From Chondrosia reniformis (Eukaryota > Porifera > Demospongiae > Chondrillida > Chondrillidae), in NCBI GenBank assembly GCA_947172415.1, contig OX359191.1, positions 1,178,001 to 1,242,000 of the forward strand: 64,000 bases of DNA, in the 5' to 3' direction. Under the pieces are notes generated by a model. It was not told the origin of the DNA, searched no databases, and saw nothing but the letters and a program-made list of their open reading frames with translations. The position numbers and the translations under genes were made by a program. This document shows, piece after piece, positions 48,342 to 60,479 of the stretch. How positions within the stretch are numbered: the first letter of the stretch is position 1; every line of letters starts with the position of its first letter.

Positions 48342-51300
48342 ATGGCTACCGAAGGCGAGGATGTATTTCAAGTGCCAAGTGAAATATTGAATCTATATAG
48401 CAATGGTGAGATTAAATCAGATAGTAAACAGGACAGTTTCGTAATTGTTTATGAACGATTTCAATTATAATTGTTTGATGAACAATCGATACCGTTATAT
48501 AAATCACCATACACATGCACTTAAAGTCAATCTATATGCCAAGTGTATAGATATAAATTTCACATTGTAAAATCGCCATTTTAATTCAAAAGATATTTAT
48601 TGTATTATAGTCTATTTGGTGTGGGTGCATCTTAACGGAGCCAGTTTAGTATGGGTATATCTCTTAACGGAGCCAGTTTGGTGTAGGTGTATCTCTTAAC
48701 GGAGCCAGTCTGGTGTGGGTGTATCTTAACGGAGCCAGCTTGGTGTGGGTGTATCTTAACGGAGCCAGTTTGGTGTAGGTGTATCTTAACGGAGCCAGTT
48801 TGGTGTAGGTGTATCTTAACGGAGCCAGTTTGGTGTAGGTGTATCTTAACGGAGCCAGTTTGGTGTAGGTGTATCTTAACGGAGCCAGTTTGGTGTAGGT
48901 GTATCTCTTAACGGAGCCAGTTTGGTGTAGGTGTATCTTAACGGAGCCAGTTTGGTGTGGGTGTATCTTAACGGAGCCAGTTTGGTGTGGGTGTATCTTA
49001 ACGGAGCCAGTTTGGTGTGGGTGTATCTTAACGGAGCCAGCTTGGTGTGGGTGTATCTTAACGTAGCCAGTTTGGTGATAACCATCCAACTGAAATGAGT
49101 GTTAATTAGCTTGCATGATGTAGAAAGGTAAACATGAATGGGGCAATTACTGTGATGGTTGTAGCTCAGTGGCAGGGCACTGGTGGCAGGGCACTGGTGT
49201 TCAGTTGTCCTGGCTTTAATGATCAGTGATTCCATCTCTTGTGCTTTCCCTATTAAATGGCACATATTGATTAAACACTTGTGGTCTGGTTATCACTTTT
49301 TTCGTTAGTAACCAAAATAATTTCCAGTAGTACAGCATCGGATGAAAACATAATACTGGTGTGCAACACAATTGCATAAGTATATAAGAAAAAATCATAC
49401 ATTCAGTTATGAATATAGATCCTGGTTATCACTTCACTTACTCAGTGTGTTACAACCACATCGTAGATGGAGATGACATTGTCCCGAAGGAGAAGGTGCA
49501 TCAAGGCAGAACCAGGTCCTTCCCTCATGTCAGAGGCAACTGGTCGACATTTGTCTTTATACCTTGTGAGTAGCATCTAACACTTACTTTATGAGGTCCT
49601 AGGTCATAGGTCATAGGATAGATCTTGAATATGCTTTCCCCTTTTGGCTTAATCAGAAATTAAAAATTTGCCTTTATTAATAAACTTTTCTCTGGCTATC
49701 AAATTTCAGATAAACCCCATTTACTACTGTAATTCAGGAAATTTACTTATGGCCACAGTTTTAAGATGATGTTTACAAAGATTTCATAATTTTTGCACAC
49801 TTGCAAAAGTAAAACAAACACAATGTAGCAGAGTGTGTGGATTGGTGGGGTTGTAGATGGGGACAGTTCAATCATAGGAATTTGGTTTATTGTGAAGAGT
49901 TGCAGATAAATAAATTGTCCTGACTTATTCTCTTCTGTGGCTTTTTTTCCTTTTTTTCCTTTTTTATTTGACAATTTCTCTTTTTTACTTTTTTACATAA
50001 TAAACCTCCATCATCCCTTTACTAAACAGGAATTTGTGTCCTGTGTCCTCACTAGACAGGTATCTGTATCCTCGCTAGACAGGTATCTGTGTCCTCACTA
50101 GACAGGTACGTATCTGTGTCCTCGCTAGACAGGTATCTGTGTCCTCACTAGACAGGTATCTGTGTCCTCACTAGACAGGTATCTGTGTCCTCGCTAGACA
50201 GGTATCTGTGTCCTCACTAGACAGGTATCTGTGTCCTCACTAGACAGGTATCTATGTCCTATGTCCTCACTAGACAGATATCTGTGTCCTCACTAGACAG
50301 GTATCTGTGTCCTCGCTAGACAGGTATCTGTGTCCTCACTAGACAGGTATCTGTGTCCTCACTAGACAGGAATTTGTCAGCTCAGTATACATATGACTAA
50401 ACACATGATATTTCACTTCACCATTACACTATGCATGGCAGTAGGCACTTTGGGTCATAATGCAATCAGTGGAGAGGGGATAATGATGATGAAAAGTTTG
50501 ATGGTAAATTCCTGTTTCCATCTTTGTCCTGTTGATAGTGTTATCAGCCTGTCACTATTACTGTAAACAGCATAAGGACATGACTATGGTACTTTCCACA
50601 ACATTCTTTTCTAACAGATATTCCTCCGAGGCTTCAGTACCATTTAAGGGCCCTAATCAGCAGTACAGCTCATTTGATGTTTTTACTGTATCTGTGTGTG
50701 TATGCAATTGAATATCCCACATAATTGAACACTTCTATACAGTTCACTCATTTAAGATAATCTATATATGTGGAGGCTTAGAACTGATGAAGCCTTCACA
50801 GGTCTCCTGTATGGTGTGGGCTGATGCTTGTTAGAACATGCCCATGGTCATATTTGTACAGTGGCTGATCACTAATATTTGCACCAACCTACTAGTGAAA
50901 GTGATTAAGTTCCAAAAGTTCTTATGAAACTTCTGTAATCTAATATTGTTGCAAAATGGCTTTGTGATGGTTTCTATGGTAACCTTGTTATGAAGTAAAG
51001 TTCAAAAACAGACATATGCAGTCAGATAATTAATAGTTAATCCTGGATAATGTAACTTACCTCATTTACCGGAAAGCCGATAACCCTATATTAATATTCC
51101 TACAAAACTGATATGTTATGCATTGTATTTGAAAAGAGTGAAGATCTTTGGTTTAATGTTTAGAGTTATGGGAATATCAATTTGCTACTCGCTGCTTTGT
51201 GTAGCAAATGCACATTTTTTAATTTTTGTCTCAAATGTATGCAGTAACTCTGTACTAGGTGGGATTTGATTGGCTGTCCATTATTTTTCTCGTAGACTGT

Positions 51301-54172
51301 ATGTAGATTTGTTGTGCGTATATATTAATTAGTAAGCTTCATATAGCAATTGTACTATAAAAAGTAATATTATTCTTTTTTTTTTTTTATTTAATGTTAA
51401 AAAATTATTTTGATAATGCAGTTTCAATTGGTTTGGAGCTGAAGAACTCTGTAGATCGTTTGAGAGATCACCTGTGTCTCCTGCAGGACGAGGCATGGCA
51501 CACCTGTGAAGCACCACTACATATCAGCATCTCTCGCACAGTTCCCATCAAATATCACTGGATTGAGCCACTAACTGCTGCCTTGCAGCAACAGACTACA
51601 AAGAAGACCAGGTTAGGAATGAAATAAACCTTTGTCGTCAGCCCCTCCATAAACTGATATTTGTAGAAAGCTGCTTGATCTCATTAAAGTACCTTATATC
51701 TGGAATTATATATGTGGGTCTAGAAATTTCCATGCCTGCTTGCACAATCTTTTGATGCACATTGATTTGACACTTCAGTAATTCCATATATCAGTCCATA
51801 CATCTTAAGCTTCATCTCACATTCTTTTACAATATTTACTTTTACACATAAATCACAATATTTTACCATCACAATATAACGTACATAAAGAATATGATAT
51901 CTAAACACACATCCGTGTAGTGTTATTTTTGGTGAGCAAGTTTCACTGTATTTGAGTTATGAGTTATATATACTGTAAATATCTTTATCATTTTCATTTA
52001 TCTTATCTCAAGTATCCATTTCCTATTATTAGAATTCCAATATCCTGGTTTTCTTAGAATTGATACATACATACGCATATATGGCTAGAGAGAGGATTCC
52101 ATATAGTATACCTCTTAAATCTTTGATTATATACTTTTACCTGGGCCTATTTGCTGTTCAATATTGGTTTGTTGTAAAGGTGAAAGTGAAGTGATTTGTT
52201 GTGATATGATAAAGAGTACAATTAAGTAAAGTGTGCAATTCTCAGCTGATATGGACTGGGAGGAGCTTGCATACAAAATATTTAGCAAAAATGTCTAAGT
52301 TACATTCATAGAATAGATTTTATAGAACTCTAAATTGATTTTTGAACTCAGTACTACCTTCCTGTGGGGACAAAGTGATTGATTAGGTCATGTTTGGTAA
52401 CTGTGATGATGCTTAATTAAGTGTTCTCTTCATGAAGCATTAAATTTTCTATCCCATTCTACACAAAGGTCTCCAAGCTTTATAAGCATATGACCTGCTA
52501 GTGTGGTCAATGTGTTTGTAGGAATGATATACGTACATTTCCATTTGTTACTTTGAATGTGTGTTCCTTGTATGCACATTGTGTAAGCTCCAGTTGTGAG
52601 AGATTAATGGCCTGACGGAGAAAGGAAGAAAAAAAGTCTAACTGTATCCTCATCCAAAGCTCTATAGGTTTCCCTTAAGTCATTAGTCTAAGAAAATTGT
52701 GTTTTATAATCTATTCTCCTTATGTTTGGTTTAGATCGTGTCATAAGTAAAACTAATTATTACCTTGCATATAAGCTCCTTCAATAAAACATAGCCATAC
52801 TAAGACCATAGTTTTTAGAATACAATGTCTCTTAATTCAATATTCTAACGACATTACACTTATTATGATTGGAATTTATGATTGTTCATCATCATTGTTT
52901 CTGTACATTTGACCTGATTAATCCTAACAGCCATTATCAGCTCTTTAGAACTAGACTGTTTTATGCCATTGGCTGCTTACCTACAATTTCCTTTCTCTTT
53001 TCTTTGGTCACCAACCATGCGCACATTCTCACCAAAGTGTCTACTCCTCTACTGGACTGCCACACCTCTCTCTCTTGACTGCCACACCCCTCTCTCTTGA
53101 CTGCCACACCCCTCTCTCTTGACTGCCACACCCCTTTCTCTTGACTGCCACACCCCTCTCTCTTGACTGCCACACCCCTCTCTCTTGACTGCCACACCCC
53201 TCTCTCTTGACTGCCACACCCCTCTCTCTTGACTGCCACACCCCTCTCTCTTGACTGCCACACCCCTCTCTCTTGACTGCCACACCCCTCTCTCTTGACT
53301 GCCACACCCTCTCTCTTGACTGCCACATCCCTCTACTCTTGACTGCCACACCCTCTACTCTTAGCTGTCACACCCTCTACTCTTTGCTGCCACACCCTCT
53401 ACTCTTGACTGACACACCCCTTCACTATCACAACCTTTAATCTTGATGCTCACACCCCTCTAGTCTTAAATGCCACACCCATCCTCAATGAAGTTTTTTC
53501 AAAAAGGTTTCTGTATTATCAAAGTGGTTCATTTTTAGGGGTTTCTAGTGTTAGTACTTTGTGTAAGTTGAAACCATTGGTCAATTAGTAATCATAAATT
53601 AGTAAATCTGTGTCTTTTTGATAAGAACAGCATTAATCAAGTTAGTTTAGGTTTTCTTTTGTGTAGTGAGATAATTTCTACACTGGTAGCTTTGTGCTTA
53701 GGCAACAGAATTACTCTGTCTACTTTTTACTTCCTGCTTAATTAGATCATTTCTTTAATTGCTCAACAAATTGATCCGATTAATTTAATTCTTTATTTCA
53801 GTTATGGCAGGTGGTGATGCAAGCTATCTGATTGGTAATCTAACTCATTGGCTACAATGATACAGTTTCTGACATATTTAAGAGTATTAGTTAGTGGGAA
53901 TGTCTCCAGTATGTGTATATTGAGTTACCAGCTAAATGTTTGAGTAAGATTTAATTTAGGACTACGATTTCCACTCTACCTCACTGCAGCCCAGTTTCAT
54001 TTTATCTATATCCTCTTTGTATTGGTACATATACATAGACCTCGAACAAGTGAAGTGTTATCTTATTTCTCCCTATAGATTTGATTGTAGCCTTGGGAAC
54101 CTTGCTTATTATGAAAATGATGATCATTCTAGAAGTTTCATTGGTTTGGACGTGGCTGTGGGACACAATCAT
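48342..54172 (+). CDS. USB1: U6 snRNA phosphodiesterase USB1, 3' end not found
   Basis: USB1 is a nuclear 3'-5' RNA exonuclease of the 2H phosphoesterase fold that trims the U-tail of U6 snRNA. Four exons: 48342-48405, 49446-49565, 51422-51611 and 54079-54172, joined in phase for 156 residues. MATEGEDV starts it, exon 2 has GRTRSFPHVRGNWSTFVFIP, matching the family FPHxRGNW motif, and exon 3 has LHISISRTVPIKYHWIEPL with HISIS, the first catalytic HxS motif. Exon 4 has SRSFIGLDVAVGHNH. The second HxS motif and the C-terminus should follow, but I could not find them between 54.2 and 64 kb; they may lie beyond the window. An upstream in-frame-less ATG at 48312 is followed by a stop. Introns are large and full of minisatellites, unlike neighbouring genes. 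Confidence 0.88.
48610..49075. repeat. 30-bp minisatellite in USB1 intron 1
   Basis: About 15 copies of a 30-bp unit containing CTTAACGGAGCCAGTTTGGT followed by GTAGGTGTAT. Two copies have a TCT insertion. All three frames on both strands are open because the unit is a multiple of three. Confidence 0.95.
50035..50375. repeat. 23-bp minisatellite in USB1 intron 2
   Basis: About 14 copies of TGTCCTCACTAGACAGGTAT plus CTG, with CTCG variants and a few longer copies. The core TGTCCTCACTAGA-AGGT is also in the inverse of the 26-bp array at 483-1305. Confidence 0.95.
53055..53480. repeat. 22-bp minisatellite in USB1 intron 3
   Basis: About 13 regular copies of TCTCTTGACTGCCACACCCC plus TC, followed by six decayed copies with CTACTCTT. 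Minus-strand frames over it are repeat artefacts. Confidence 0.95.
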
Positions 54173-54308
54173 GTAAGTTATTATCTACTACAAGGATCTT
54201 CTGGGGGATCAACCATGTAAGTTATTATCTACTACAAGGATCTTCTGGGGGATCAACCATGGAAGTTATTATCTACTACAAGGATCTTCTGGGGGATCAA
54301 CCATGGAA
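54173..54308 (+). repeat. 44-bp tandem repeat starting at a USB1 splice donor
   Basis: Three near-identical 44-bp units, each beginning right after CAT. The first two begin GTAAGTTATTATCTACTACA, so CAT|GTAAGT, the exon 4 donor, occurs twice; in the third it is GGAAGT. See findings. Confidence 0.9.
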
Positions 54309-55569
54309 GTCACAGCTACGTACATCAAGCTACATATTTTTGTATATGGAAGGACTGTTTTATAGTACGTATGTACGTATGTGTTATTGTATTGATATGA
54401 TGTAATAATATATTCCAGTGATTATCCATAGTATATTGTAGAGTCTTAAACAATTGGGTCTTATAACTTTCATTCATAGTTTATCATATCATTCACCAAT
54501 CCAATAACTAAATGTTTTGACAATTAACCAGTTGTCTTCTTCAGTAGTACAATAAGAATTATACACAATTAAGAACACTATTTATAACAACATTGAAATG
54601 TGTATGCTAGAGTTAATGTTTTGAAGTGGTTAATGCACATATTTGGGGGAAATCAATCTAAGCCATTTCTGAGGTACGTTGCAATATGTTTACATTAGTT
54701 GTTTGCAACCATGCAAATTACTAATTATATCAGGGATTCTGAGACAAATGGATCAAAGCAGTGATTCATTACTGTTATGTTTGACTGCATAATGACCCTG
54801 GACTTAGCACTATGTTGTAACTGTGTGGTCATTTGTAGAGTACAGCAGTGGACAGTTAACACAGTTCACTGTAGCAGATAAAAGGTGCAATTCCCAACAA
54901 ACAGCTGTGTATGACCTTACGCACCCTGTTTAAGTGTATAAACTAGCTCCACTACTTTGCTCCATCTTTATTATAAAGTGATAAGTGATATAATGTTATC
55001 GGGCAACCTGTTGGTCTCAATGGCCCCTCCCACTGGAATGGGATGCTTTACTGCCGGCTAGCTTGTTATGGTCTGGTGAATCTAATCCAATGGAAACGAA
55101 GACTGTATTTAAGAGGAACACATGTCTTAGTGAATACATACTGCTGGCTAACACTAAGTAACTGAAGGGCTGGTTCTCCACTTTGATGTTTCCTCTAAAC
55201 TTAGTAATCTGATGATCACTTTGATATTATAAGACAACATAGTATGTACGTATGTGTAGTACATATTTAGGAAACAGAAAATATCTTCTCTTAATGTTAC
55301 CCCATCTAGACAATATATAAATATTAGTGCATCTACCTACGTATGTAGAAGAATGGCAACTGTTGCAGTAATCCATTGGATATTGTGTCTAAAACAACTT
55401 TAGATATGTGACTCCATATAAGTAGTGGATTCCAAACTGTCAGAATGTAACCCATTCCACTATGCTACATTCATAAGTTTGAAAGTAATTACATTGTAAA
55501 TGGCAGGATATCCAAATTAGGTTATTCAAGATTTTGGGTTCATGCTATTGGCTTTGGGAAATTCCTTTT
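54309..55569. other. Intron or intergenic, no exon seen
   Basis: AT-rich without a recognisable coding stretch. If USB1 continues, this is intron. Confidence 0.4.
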
Positions 55570-56165
55570 TCAGATGTGTTTGTCAACCAGTATGCATGTG
55601 TGTGTGATCCAGTGTGTATGTGTGTGCCAACCAGTGTCCATGTGTGCCAACCAGTGTGTGTGTGTCATCCAGTGTATATGTGTGTGTCATCCAGTGTGCA
55701 TGTGTGTGTCATCCAGTGTACACGTGTGTGTGTCATCCAGTGTGCATGTGTGTGCCAACCAGTGTGCATGTGTGCCAACCAGTGTTTGTGTGTGTGTCAT
55801 CCAGTGTACATGTGTGTGTGATCCAGTGTGCATGTGTGTGTGATCCAGTGTGCATGTGTGTGTCAACCGGTGTGCATGTGTGTGCACGTGTGTCTCAACC
55901 AGTGTGCATGTGTGTGTGATCCAGTGTGCATGTGTGTGTGATCCAGTGTGCATGTGTGTGTGATCCAGTGTGTATGTGTGTGTCAACCGGTGTGCATGTG
56001 TGTGCACGTGTGTCTCAACCAGTGTGCATGTGTGTGTGATCCAGTGTGCATGTGTGTGCCAACTAGTGTGCATGTGTGCCAACCAGTGTGCATGTGTGCG
56101 TGATCCAGTGTGCATGTGTGTGCACGTGTGTCTCAACCAGTGTGTATGTGTGTGTATGAGTTCCG
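55570..56165. repeat. TG-rich minisatellite
   Basis: Irregular repeats of GTGTGCATGTGTGTGTGATC and GTGTGCCAACCAGTGTGCAT, mixing TG dinucleotide runs with a CCAGTG core. A longer higher-order unit (with GTGCACGTGTGTCTCAACC) recurs three times. Long open frames here (CVHVC-type) are artefacts. Confidence 0.95.
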
Positions 56166-56914
56166 TTATCATTTAATAGTACTTCTCTAAATAGAGACCC
56201 ACCAGTCAGTGTCATAGGGCTTCTTCAAGATCACCTAAGCCATACAAGTTGAGCAGCACACTCTCCTGATTAAGGACTGCACCAATCATGTTTCTTTGAT
56301 TGGCTTCAGATTTGCTTATTAGCAGAAAAGTATCAACTGATCCATGTACTGTATATATATATAGGTGTATGTATGTATGTTTATATAGAGAGAGCTATAA
56401 TGATTTGTGATTAGATTTTTCTCATAATAACATCCCATGAACAATCTATAGAGAACAAAAAAGTATATAGTGTTACCATGTCCATGCTTTAAGTAATCAC
56501 ATATTGCATCAAATGTAATTAGAATTGTTTAAATCACAGAAATACCTTTGTGATAATACATATATACGTATATAGCTATATGTATACAATCTTTCTTAAT
56601 TATCTAGTTTGTAATTCAATTATATGAAATTTCACTTTGGTTGGGCAATATCCAATTTCCATTGTGGATCCTCAGTAGCTTCAACCTGATTATCTTAATT
56701 ATCAGGCATTGGTTGTAGATTATTTTATGGGCTACTTCTGATAATCACAATGTGTGTGGTGATTCTTCAATAGATAGACCTATTTAGAGGGCTGCATTCT
56801 GATTGGTTACTGCAAATGGTTACTAATTTGATTTGCAACATAGGTTGTTAGACTCTTATAAATCTAATATGATAACCACTCTATGAGATTAGCAGATGGC
56901 ATTATTTACCTGTA

Positions 56915-57112
56915 TACCATATAGCCTATACCATATAGCCTGTATATCCTATATCCTATAGCCTGTATATCATATAGCCTGTATATCCTATATCCTATAG
57001 CCTGTATATCCTATATCCTATAGCCTGTATACCCTATAGCCTGTATATCCTATATCCTATAGCCTGTATACCCTATAGCCTGTATATCCTATATCCTATA
57101 GCCTGTTAGATG
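56915..57112. repeat. AT-rich minisatellite, TATAGCCTGTATATCC core
   Basis: Repeats of TATAGCCTGTATATCCTATA with CCTATAGCCTGTATACC variants, roughly 20-38 bp per unit, followed directly by the single arm of the foldback element. Confidence 0.9.
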
Positions 57113-57149
57113 AGATTACCTGTATAGCCTGTACTAAGCAGATAAGTGA

Positions 57150-57225
57150 ACTTTGGTTCCGCCCATTAGCTCATTGTGCTCCTCAGGAGTGGGTGGGGTA
57201 AAATCCAGAGTCAAATGTTGATAAT
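57150..57225. mobile_element. Single arm of foldback family B
   Basis: GTTCCGCCCATTAGCTCATT and GTGCTCCTCAGGAGTGGG match one arm of the element at 47085-47290; the second arm is missing. Confidence 0.65.
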
Positions 57226-57484
57226 TAGATCTTAAAGTCCATATTCCTTAGTTTTGAATGGAATATTTAATAATTTCTATGCAATCAATGTGTTAATGAG
57301 ATTCTGGGAAAGGAAGACATTGTAATTCCTCTCTGTTACTTTTTTCTTTTTTTCTACTTATCACGGTCCAAAATTGAACATTCCTTTTTCTAAATTTCTT
57401 CTTTGGAAACCTAGTATTTCATATTGTACTGATAAGGTGTGCTATACTTGCATTGTACATGTGTATAAGTATTCCAAGTAACAG

Positions 57485-57580
57485 CTATCAGGCCCAGTGG
57501 AACAGAAGAATGAAGGAAGATTCTTGTATCCTCATCCAGAGTTCTTACTAGGTATGCATAGTACCCTATAGGCCGAATAG
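57485..57580. mobile_element. Dispersed repeat, TATAGGGAACTAAACC family, inverse copy
   Basis: CAGGCCCAGTGGAACAGAAG, TATCCTCATCCAGAG and GTACCCTATAGGCC mark a diverged copy. Confidence 0.65.
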
Positions 57581-57889
57581 ATGTAGTATGTAGTATATAG
57601 GAAAATGTTTTTTCAGAGTACTCTCTGTGTTGTATTGGAGATCCATATTTGGGTTGTTTTGTAATTATATTTATATATTGTATGGTTCTGGCATCCTAAT
57701 ATTGACTAAAATACTCTGACTTGTTTTAATTTATTTAATAATTTACTTTCTGCTGTATGTATACATACATGTGTATCTATATCTTTTTTAGAATTAAATT
57801 AAATACTTTGAGGAATTTCTATAATGACAGGAAATCCTTCAAATAAAGAAATCCCTACCCCAAAGATTAAGATGTCTTCAAAAAGTAAG

Positions 57890-58090
57890 ACTATATATCT
57901 TTAAGATGGTTCATCTTTCGTCTTTTGAGTGTCTAGTATTTCTTGAGAATCGGACGTTTCAACCCTGGGGTCTTCTTCAGTGACTGATCAAAATATTTGA
58001 TTCCCAAAAAGTTAACTGCTTCTCTAGACACTCAAATGACTAAAGATGAACCATCTCAAAGGTAAGTTTGGTGCAGTTATAAGAAATCCT
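57890..58090. mobile_element. Foldback MITE, family A, copy 3
   Basis: Arms AGATGGTTCATCTTTCGTCT and its inverse, with centre CAACCCTGGGGTCTTCTTCA. The right flank inverted reads AAGGATTTCTTATAACTGC, the same terminus as copies 1 and 2, so this copy is in the opposite orientation. Confidence 0.85.
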
Positions 58091-60195
58091 TGTAATCTGA
58101 AGACTATATAATTAATTATATCTTATCCAAGGTTTCTATTTTGCTTAATGTTCACCACAAGTCTTAAGTTGTTCTGGGAAACATTAATGGAATATAATAC
58201 CTGATTTATGGAAAGAATAACAAACACACGTACGTACATGCACATACATGGGTGCAAAGGACAAGTTTTATGAGAAGTGACTGTTGAGTGAGCAGTAACA
58301 ATACCAAGCATGTCGTAGCAATTGAAAGGAATTATACGATAATGTTACTTCTTCTGATAGAGCAGCTTGTGGTGGGCTGCATCATTCAATGGTATTGGCT
58401 ATATAGCACATTTGTAAATGTAAGGTCCTTTTGCTGTAATTTCTTACTTTACAGTGGAAAGTACAGAGGAATTTTAAATTATTGGAGTTTAATTTGATTT
58501 CCTCTATCTTTAGCTTATAATTTCTGAGCAAAAATCTAATTACGTTTATCACTAAATTATGTGTCTAATTATGGCATTTGTTAATTAGTTTAAATTTGTT
58601 GTATCTACTGTTTTGTTGATACAATAAGAGTATTTAATTAGGTTAATTATTTAATTATAATGGGAACCTCCCCATTTAATTTTTGTTATGTATGCACATC
58701 TGGCTGTACTTATATACGTACAAACGTATTTAGCCTCTGGCTTTAATTATACTTGACTGCCTACGTGAGTCTTTGATCACTTGATTTATCAATGATTGGA
58801 TCACAAATGTTTTATATTTACACACACTTGAGCTAGTTTAAACTTGTCTATAGTGCTACCTAATTAACTACGTACACTGTATGTGTATGCATTTAATCAT
58901 ATTCCTAATTAAGGGAGAGGTTTCTGGTAAATGATTTTTTTAATAGGTCTCCTACGTACGTATATACGTAACTGTACTTTATCTCTTTTAAAAATTGTTT
59001 AAGTATAGAGAAATGTTTCATTCCTTGTATATTGTTGTTTGTTATATGCTTGTTATAATAATAGTGTGGATTGTTATCATTTGAACACAAAATGTATATT
59101 TTTGACCAAGGATGTAATTAGTAGATAATTAGTGACTCTTCTCTGACTCTCTGTTCTATAAGTATTAATTGGTTCAAAGTTCAAAGTTCAGGGTGCAAAT
59201 CTGGTGAGGCATGTAAAGGTGTGTAAAGTATCCATGAGTTATTCTTGTTGAACTATAATTGTCCTAATGATGTTAACTTAAATTTTTATGTGAATGATAA
59301 TCTAAATGTCTCCTACCTTGTTCTAAGATTCAGGTTTACTTATATTTCTCCTCTGTAATCGTGTAACTTCAGCTTAATTTCTCTATGGCCTATATAGTTT
59401 AGATAGTAATTACTTTAAAGGTTAGAATATGTTAATGTATACTACAAAGTTGAGAGATTTGAATGTGTTGGTGTGTTTTGGCTCATTTGTGTTATGCATG
59501 CTTTAGGTTGTGTGTACGTAAGTGTTGAGTGTTGTGTGTGTACGTAAGTGTAGTATTTTTCTACTAAATACAAAATATGCCATTTATTTGTATTGTTAGT
59601 CTTCATGACATCAACCATTTTGATTGATTGCAATTGGGTTGCTGTGTCAGGCTAAACATTGTGTTATGAGATAATCTTTTTGGAATGAAAGTATTTCAGA
59701 GCTGGAGCCAGCCAGTCTATCACTTAAGTAGTGCCTTCTTCAGATGTTAGTTGACATCACAACCATTATAGACTCCTTATAAGAATATATTACTAAATTA
59801 GTAGGTTCTTATATATACGTAAGTGGGATCCTTATATAAAATAATAGGAAACATATATATGTACGTATACATATATATGTACTGTATGTATTTTTATAGG
59901 TAGATCATATTTTGTATAATGTTACTACTACATAATGTTGGAAATGAAGCTATATGTGTAAATTTAATGTCTTTGTGATAATTTACTCATGTGATATACA
60001 TATATATATATATAATGATTAATTGAACTACTAATCAGTATTGTAGAGTGAGAGTTGAGTGTATTATGACTTCATGGCAATTTTTATTAATGTATTATGC
60101 CATTTCAATTGAATGTGGATTTATGTTGTCTTCCGTGTTCCAGAATAATTACAACCAACTGTATATCAGTATTCACTCTCACTAGTATATACAAC
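58091..60195. other. AT-rich DNA, no gene seen
   Basis: Short open frames on both strands, none with recognisable motifs. I cannot say if this is USB1 intron or intergenic. Confidence 0.4.
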
Positions 60196-60356
60196 CAAAT
60201 GTACTGTATATGGATGGCTCTAGTATACTGTATATGGATGGCTCTAGTATACTGTATATGGATGGCTCTAGTATACTGTATATGGATAGCTCTAGTATAC
60301 TGTATATGGATGGCTCTAGTATACTGTATATGGATGGCTCTAGTATACTGTACATG
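60196..60356. repeat. 24-bp minisatellite, about 6 copies
   Basis: Unit GGCTCTAGTATACTGTATAT plus GGAT. The unit length is a multiple of three, giving open frames on both strands that I reject as genes. Confidence 0.95.
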
Positions 60357-60479
60357 ATCTCCTGAACTGTATACAAATATATAAGACATACGTATGTAAG
60401 ACTGTGTTTTAAATATACAATGCTATGGTGATTTTTATTTTACACCTTATTTTTCTGTGAATACATACATGTGTACCTT

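Noticed and set aside
48664..49265. Frames of 129-141 codons with HTKLAPLRYT or HQTGSVKI repeats
   Set aside because: The 30-bp unit is a multiple of three, so all frames stay open. It lies in a USB1 intron.
52961..53351. Three overlapping minus-strand frames of about 100-120 codons
   Set aside because: The 22-bp unit cycles through all frames without stops. Low-complexity artefact.
55534..56176. Cys/Val/His-rich frames up to 161 codons on both strands
   Set aside because: Produced by TG-rich repeats without stop codons. No start context, splice sites or non-repeat coding.
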